This document shows positions 57,961 to 64,000 of a stretch of DNA of 64,000 bases, piece after piece (positions within the stretch are counted from its first letter, which is position 1; each line of letters starts with the position of its first letter). A program made the translations under genes and the position numbers. This stretch comes from Odontocerum albicorne (Eukaryota > Arthropoda > Insecta > Trichoptera > Odontoceridae). A model generated the notes under the pieces. The model made no database searches and was not told where the DNA came from. It saw only the letters and a program-made list of their open reading frames with translations. The stretch is from contig OX463848.1 in assembly GCA_949825065.1 (NCBI GenBank), positions 25,018,986 to 25,082,985 on the forward strand, given 5' to 3'.

Positions 57961-58659
57961 TAAAACATCGAATAAGAAAAATTTAATGGCCTTTTCGAGT
58001 TTTGTACTACGCGCTAAACGTAAAAACTTCGGCGATAAAATAATTTCTTTCGAGTATTAAATATATTTTAAGACTTGCCAAGTCTCAAAGAGGATCTTTT
58101 TTGAAACATAATAACTTCTTATTTTATGCTGTAATGTACCAATATTAAACTTGGTTATTTTTTGCCACACAGAGGGGCTTGTTTGATTGTTTTTAAATAT
58201 CTATTCTTTTTTTTTGTTTATATTCAAAGAAATTTTATAAATGCATGATTTGTGAAAAAACTACGGGTAATTTAATATGAACACACAATTTTAATGGATC
58301 TGGGCTTGTTGCGTTTTATTTGTCGTATATATAGTAAACTAGGATTTTACCTGTATCTTACTGACGATAAATATAACATAAAAAAAATGATACATCTTTC
58401 CGATATTCAATTATACAATACCTCGTTTCATACTCTCTTTCTCGGTAAACGGTGACACTCAATGAAATATGCATCATATATATTCATCACTCTATTGCAT
58501 TGTATACTTCAATAACGTTTTATTTTCATTATCATTTCACAATTTAAAGTTTTGCAATATCACAATCAAAAACACTATGAACACATAAATCAATTAAAAC
58601 GCTTTCCATCAAACAGCATAGTTTATAAACTTTATATATTTTTAATTTTTTTGGCATGA

Positions 58660-58990
58660 TTTAATGACCACCGGTAATTCCAAGACTGCCCACATTTCAA
58701 TGAAACATATCTCAAACAGTGGAAACTGAAAAACCCCATTGAATTCCTCAAAGCCTTAAATGATTGCCAACATTTCATATGAATTAGGTTCTATGCTTTA
58801 GGGGCAATAGCTTCAAAGTACCAATCGGGGTAGATCGGTTTGTCAAATCTCCAAGTACAGCACATCTACCAGAATATATTCCAAACGCATGATTCTATTA
58901 TGCACTGCGACACCAGATCATTCAGGAATTTGAACACCATAAGACACAGAAACTTAAACTACGCCCTTTCATTACACTTTTTCCGACAAA
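58660..58990 (-). other. GC-richer block with short open frames, unidentified
   Basis: Minus-strand frames include MCCTWRFDKPIYPDWYFEAI ending APKA and a stop, and after a TTTTTCAG acceptor FPLFEICFIEMWAVLELPVV to a stop. These look non-random, but no gene model joins them. Confidence 0.25.
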
Positions 58991-58994
58991 GTCA

Positions 58995-59225
58995 TTAAGC
59001 AACAACATCAGTGGTCTAGGTGAAAAGATAATTGTCTTTCGACCCGGAGGTTGGGAATTCGATTTTGTTAGTATCCAATTTTTTTAAATGGTGTCTTTCT
59101 TACTTTCATTCCAAACCTTTTTGGTTGGTTGTAAGATATGATCATATGGCAATGAACCCGCCAGGTTATACAGTAGACATTGGAAGTGTAATACAGTTAA
59201 GTGCGCTATCGCGGGACCATGCACT
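58995..59225 (+). mobile_element. SINE (family 2)
   Basis: GTGGTCTAGGTGAAAAGATA, GACCCGGAGGTTGGGAATTC, then GGTTGGTTGTAAGATATG and CCGCCAGGTTATACAGTA. The open frame at 59032-59319 is this SINE, not a gene. Confidence 0.6.
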
Positions 59226-59689
59226 TCAAATAATGCAATTTTTTCTACAGGGAAAGTCATCGGTTGAATTTGCCAGTATAAAACAACTAGCTTTATTATA
59301 CTCGCAAATCAAGTATTAATTTTAAATAAAGTTTACTACATATTATTTTAGGATGCCAGTTTTTGAAACGCTCAATCTACTTTAGAGGCGAGTATGCTTC
59401 ATGATGACGATAAGCTAACTACCAACCAAACCAAATTCAGGACAGTCTCCGGGCAGGGCGATATTGCATTACCAACATGGTAAACATAAGTCTCATATTG
59501 AATATTGGATTACCGAGTAAACAATGCATGCGAACAAGTTACATACACCGAAATATTAATTCCCCTGTTTTGATGAAACTCACAGATGATCTTAGTACCA
59601 ATATTCAGTACAATATTTACAGTTATATTTATTTTTAATTACGTTTCTATGATTTTGCGACCATTTCATGGATATTCAATTTCAAAAAT

Positions 59690-59748
59690 ACATGCATAAC
59701 ATACCATCACGTCGTTTCCCTGTTGGGGTAGACAAATAAAAGTAAGAG
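59690..59748 (-). repeat. LINE tail remnant
   Basis: The minus strand reads TCTACCCCAACAGGGAAACG, ACGTGATGGTATG, the shared tail of the main LINE family. No coding part remains. Confidence 0.45.
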
Positions 59749-59917
59749 TAAAAAATATTTGATTCATTACTTCAGAAGTAAATTGAGACACTCGTACACG
59801 TTTGTACGTTAAATAATAAAAAAACTACGTTTTATATAAAGGTACATATTACATTCGTATTAAGAAGCAATTCTGGAAACTTATCGGTAAAAATGTATTC
59901 GTTAACACAACGTTTGA

Positions 59918-60112
59918 CGACCTCCATGGCCTTGTTGATAAGACACCTGTCTTCCAGCCTGGAAGTTGCGGTATCAATTCCCGTTGGTGCCCATATTTTT
60001 TGAACCGATTTAAGAAAAAGGGTTCGATTTTATTTTTATTTAATATTGATTAACATTTTTGTGGTTTATTTTCAGATATTGCAGGGCCTAGGTTGTACTG
60101 TATACAACGAAC
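59918..60112 (+). mobile_element. tRNA-derived SINE (family 2), best preserved
   Basis: GACCTCCATGGCCTTGTTGA then TAAGACACC is the A-box region; GCGGTATCAATTCCCGTTGG the B-box region. The body ends GGTTGTACTGTATACAACG. Confidence 0.7.
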
Positions 60113-60793
60113 GCGTTACAATGTTATAAAATATATATATGCAAGTACTCGTAATATAAAAAAACATGTCAATATTTTTTTGAAATATACCTTCGCAATG
60201 AGAAGAAATTTTGGAAACTTGTCGGAATAATATACATATATGTTATGTAAGTATATACTATTTGTTTAAAAAGAAAAAGTTGTATTTTGAACGAACGTAT
60301 CGGAAAAGTTTAGATTTTTATTATTTTTCTTATGAAACAATCCAATATCTTATTTCCTTATGATTTAAGTTTACTTATAAACTTTTGAAAATGACACTTT
60401 TAGTTTTCGAATGTAATTCATAAAGATGTGTATCATAACTTTTCACAAAAATTTCTCTTGATGTCAGAATTCGCACGAAAATTAAAAATTGATTGGGTTA
60501 TATAAAGTCATTAAATAAGCAGAAACACACATAAAAAAACAGCCCACGGAATTAAGAAATAAATAACACGTTCCACCAACATGGTGATCCGGGATGCTCC
60601 CTCCATCAAGAACCGATGCTGAGTGAAAGATGGTCTATTCTGCAGACTCCTCCAGATAGACGTTTATGATATATGTCACTGTTTCTGGAATTTATATTAA
60701 ATAAAATTACTAAACTTTAATTTTCTGTAAAAGGAAAAATAAGCAAATAATAAACTTATTTTATATTTTTGTGTTCATCACAGGTTTATTTTT
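60113..60793. other. Unassigned DNA
   Basis: A GC-richer patch at 60570-60665 is unrecognised; the rest is A/T-rich. Confidence 0.35.
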
Positions 60794-60840
60794 GGGTTTA
60801 CTACCGGTTTCGAAGACCACCGTCTTCATTTTCCTACTCA
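60794..60840 (-). ncRNA. Hammerhead-like motif, 5' core degraded
   Basis: On the minus strand a perfect GAAGAC/GTCTTC hairpin leads into GAAACCGGTAGTAAAC. The expected CTGANGA before the hairpin is reduced to ATGA. It lies next to a LINE 3' end with GATGAT repeats. Confidence 0.3.
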
Positions 60841-60844
60841 GTTT

Positions 60845-60910
60845 CTGCTGGGCATCATCATCATCATCATCAATGGCACTACAGCCCATTGTGGGCCCCG
60901 GGCGTTTCTG
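60845..60910 (-). repeat. Unrelated LINE/SINE 3' end with GATGAT tail
   Basis: The minus strand reads GGCCCACAATGGGCTGTAG, TGCCATT, then (GAT)n. A (CAT)6 run is at 60854-60871 on the plus strand. It was probably joined to the neighbouring LINE copy by insertion. Confidence 0.5.
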
Positions 60911-60914
60911 CTGG

Positions 60915-61430
60915 GCATGCTCGAGTATAACTCCTTGAGCGTAAAAAAAGATCTGCGTCTCCTGTTATACGTTGTGAGACTCGTTCGAGGAGTTGTGAGC
61001 TGTCCAGCATTACTACAAAGATTAGCGTTAAATGTTCCTAACAATTACACTAGACTGCGCCGACAAGAACTGTTCTCAATAACATACGCAAGAACGGGTC
61101 TTCCAGCCGCTATGCCTGTTGGAAGGGCCTTAACTCTTCCGAACGGGACTGCTTCGGATATTGACATATTTCATATCACATTACCAATAGCAATAGTAAA
61201 TTTTCTTCTTAGATTGAGCGCGTTAGAAAGCACTCATCAAGGTACTTAAGTGACTGTGAATATATGTGTATCATATGTTTGTGTGTATATACTCGTATGT
61301 ATGCATATACTCGTACATTATTATTTATTATTTTATATATTTTTTTATTTTTTTCTATGTAATTTTTCTTCTTTTTTAATATGTCTGTTTTTCAAAGTAA
61401 TTGGGCTAAGCCTGCTTTGAAAAAATAAAT
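60915..61430 (+). pseudogene. CR1/Jockey-like LINE 3' end, copy 2
   Basis: The longest open copy is 110 codons, with VRGVVSCPALLQRLALNVPN through RALTLPNGTASDIDIF to the stop at about 61247. A 3' UTR and TTTGAAAAAATAAATAAAT tail follow. Nearly identical in protein to the 27.7-kb copy; 5' truncated like most LINEs. Confidence 0.75.
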
Positions 61431-63074
61431 AAATTTTAATTTTATCTTTAGGATAACAGATTAAGTTTATTTAGGCTTTGAAAAAAATTCTGATAAAAAT
61501 TTATTTATATAAATTTCGTATTTTTGAATCAGGTTTATGTTATAAAAATACAGGCGAAAGACTAATTCACTGGGGATACGACAAAAAAAGGTCACAAACC
61601 CTGATCCACATAAATTGAGTGTTCCCTTTGAATTATTTTTTTTACTGTCTCGTGTTTTATATACTAAAATACTTTCAGTGTATATAAATAAATACAATAT
61701 ATGTATTAAATCATAACAGTTAACATCGTCCGTAGTATATGTATGTATATATTTAATGTTTCGAATACTTTATTACGTGTTAAATAAATTTTTACTTCGT
61801 TTTTTTTTCTGATTGATCCAACAACCAAATCATTTTTCCTCGCGTTTTTTTATCTATGTCAACTTGGTTCGTGTTTTTGTATTCAGTATTATGATGTATC
61901 ATTAATTTCATTTCTAAAATCATATAAATTTTCGTATACATAATCACTATTACCTTTATCTGCTGAATGATATTTTTTTTTCGTCGTCCTGTCCAAAAAT
62001 CTGCCAAGACCTTTCTTTAAATCGATTCATTGTCAATGTAACTTATTTATATGACATAACATTAGCTATGTACGATACGATAGTCAATCCCGATCGAGTA
62101 TAATTGTCAACCATCCTGTGGATGGAAAAAGCTTGTGCGTTGTATATTCGTTTATTTTGTGCGAGCTGTTGCAAGCACATAATCTTGACATATCAAACAA
62201 TAAGTTTAGCAAGGAAATCAAAGTTCCAAGACAATTTGCAGGTTTAATCTATAGATTTCTTGAATAATTTATTTTCGTTGCTAAGAAATTATGATAAAAG
62301 GGTATTATCTAAAAAAAATCGTATATTAAATGGTCGAGTAAAACTAATTCAGAAATGAATCCATCGGAATTCAAACCCGGAGCGCCCACTTGTTTAGCAT
62401 GAATGCTAACCGTTAGATCACGGCCATTGACATTATATACAACCATTAAAACGAAAATTTACCTCAGTACGAAAAAATCACCTTAATACTCGCATAGTGC
62501 CGCATACATACGTACACATATCAAAATATGTATATGATAATATCACATGATAGTTGATATACCCTTAGTTTGCTACACAAACAATATTGAGTATGATTTA
62601 TTTAATTTAAAACTTGCCATACCGCATACGAGTACTCTAAAGTTAATCAACACAATTTTTACAAGATAAAAAAAAACAACGCGTTTCATAATAATTCGTA
62701 GTATCTCATCTAAGCGAAACAGCCACCTACATGGTACTTATTTATCACAGTGGGCTGGCTGAATATTAATTTGAATATATGCCTCTCCACGCTTTCCCGC
62801 CTTTTCTTTGTTTTCTGAATAGAATAAAGTTGCCAGCAGTGAATTATTCTGGTAACAAATAGCGAGGTTTTTGGGGCTACGAGATTAGGTACGTACCTAC
62901 CCATTCCCAAAGGGCACTCGCGGTAACAGGTACAATATCTTATGGATTCTCCACAATGTTGTGATCATCATTAAATATTTAGATCATTTGTGTTTTATAC
63001 TTACTTTTCATACACATTTTATGTGTTGTATAGGTATATAAATTATGGGTTATGTCTTCATTCGCTAACGCAGT
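61431..63074. other. Unassigned AT-rich DNA
   Basis: Apart from the SINE head at 62.35 kb, nothing recognised. The frame at 62710-62910 has no recognised similarity. Confidence 0.35.
62348..62432 (-). mobile_element. tRNA-like SINE head (family 3)
   Basis: The minus strand reads TGGCCGTGATCTAACGGTTA then GCATTCATGC, and CTCCGGGTTTGAATTCCGAT. A and B boxes are intact, but it does not fold to a full tRNA. Confidence 0.5.
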
Positions 63075-63266
63075 TTCTCTTTAGGCAGGCAGAGAGGAAA
63101 ATTTTCTATCTCGAAATAAATATTTCCCCTCTTCCAAACCCATACACTTTCTCATACAACTCCTACGATTTTTCAGACTTCTTACTTTTCCATCTTTCAA
63201 AATATCATTTACTTGATTCAACGATACATTCCTCGGTGTTCCTCCCCCACGTTTTTTTTTACTCAC
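63075..63266 (-). pseudogene. LINE C-terminal fragment
   Basis: The minus frame reads LNQVNDILKDGKVRSLKNRR, SCMRKCMGLEEGKYLFRD. Clear match in order and spacing to the fragment at 23.8 kb. Confidence 0.65.
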
Positions 63267-63599
63267 GTTTGTTTTTTTTATTTTTTCTACATTTATTTTT
63301 TCTCATACCATTTTATAGTGATTTTCTACATATTTCATAATATGTTAGCCTTCCTCCCTAATCACTTCATTTTGTATTCTGTCATACAGCGTCACCCCGT
63401 GTATTCGTCTCAATGCGCGCATTTTTTCAGCATCATGGTTTATTGGTTTTTTCTTATATTTAAAAAAATGCACAAAATAAAAATATTTACATCTAAAATA
63501 AACAAAAAAGACTAGCACCATTGTGAGGTGCTACAAAAACGAATTATTAAACATTGTATCTCCCTTCAGTTACATATTTATGTTGAACAGATTTTCTAT

Positions 63600-63725
63600 C
63601 ATTGTACTGCATTGTGTTGCATTATATTATTATATTGTGTTGAGTTGTGTAGCATTGTTTTGTATTTCATTGAATTGTATTGTATTATATTGTTTTTTAT
63701 CGTATTGTTTTATTGTATTTCACTT
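63600..63725. repeat. Degenerate ATTGT-type low-complexity tract
   Basis: Imperfect repeats of ATTGT/ATTGTATTGT; open frames across it are artefacts. Confidence 0.8.
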
Positions 63726-63814
63726 TCGTAGCATATTTTCATTTTCAACATTCTCTAGCAAATCAGAAATATATTAAAGAGACCTTCAGTGAAAACCAGA
63801 CAGGAACTTTTTTA

Positions 63815-63892
63815 AATAAATTGAGTCCAACGATAATCGAACTTGTAACATCCATGTTGAAATACTTACCAACTAGGCTATGGAGGTCATTC
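63815..63892 (-). mobile_element. tRNA-derived SINE head (family 2)
   Basis: The minus strand reads GACCTCCATAGCCTAGTTGG then TAAGTATTTC, and ACAAGTTCGATTATCGTTGG. Confidence 0.55.
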
Positions 63893-64000
63893 TTTTCCGT
63901 ATCTCATTTTATTTCTCCTGCCAATCGATGACCTTGTTAAATCAGTATTTGTGTTTCTTCACTTTATTCTTATTTTGATAATGCGTGGTTTTATCTTACA

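Noticed and set aside
63523..63777. Cys/Ile/Leu-rich membrane-like frames
   Set aside because: Translation of a degenerate ATTGT tract.

Overview
This window is AT-rich nuclear DNA from an animal, almost certainly an insect. The evidence is a stargazin-type TARP exon ending in the PSD-95-binding tail, several mariner/Tc1-family DNA transposons, hAT-type MITEs, tRNA-derived SINEs, many eroded 3' ends of non-LTR retrotransposons and a short LTR retrotransposon. There are no operons, Shine-Dalgarno sites, CRISPR arrays or complete tRNA/rRNA genes. The sequence alone does not settle the order or species.

Layout. 1-5 kb: mostly unassigned, with a dispersed repeat (1.9 kb), a hammerhead-like motif (4.2 kb) and a LINE fragment. 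5.2-5.8 kb: two minisatellites, one with a two-unit higher-order period. 7.4-8.1 kb: a TIR element with a broken exon and a SINE inside. 9.4-10.8 kb: a MITE and an internally deleted mariner. 11-13.6 kb: SINEs and a near-perfect 105-bp-arm palindrome. 13.7 kb: an exon-like block on the minus strand. 14-16 kb: a degenerate repeat field and a Tc1/mariner transposase relic. 17.7-18.6 kb: a mariner folded head-to-head. 19.9-24 kb: hAT remnant, 31-bp minisatellite split by a MITE, a second copy of that MITE, LINE scraps. 25-32.4 kb: Tc1-like relics, hAT MITEs (one with a perfect 8-bp target duplication), LINE 3' ends and a duplicated 240-bp block. 33.9-34.5 kb: degenerate ~118-bp repeats. 36-36.7 kb: hAT transposase remnant. 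43-48.9 kb: the TARP terminal exon and its very AT-rich downstream flank. 49-55.3 kb: repeat copies, LINE fragments and a 118-bp-arm palindrome. 55.46-57.31 kb: a young, non-autonomous LTR element. 57.8 kb: a CpG-rich island with E2F-like sites. 58-64 kb: SINEs and LINE ends.

The only confidently identified host gene is the TARP-like gene (minus strand, last exon). Other exon-like blocks at 3.7, 8.5, 13.7 and 29.4 kb are candidates only. The most unusual feature is inside the LTR element: between its primer-binding region and a gag remnant lies about 78 codons of the C-terminal half of histone H2B. It looks like a captured cellular gene fragment, in an element whose LTRs differ by only two substitutions and one 2-bp indel. 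A second cross-window signal is strong enrichment of the octamer TACTCGTA/TACGAGTA in otherwise unrelated contexts.
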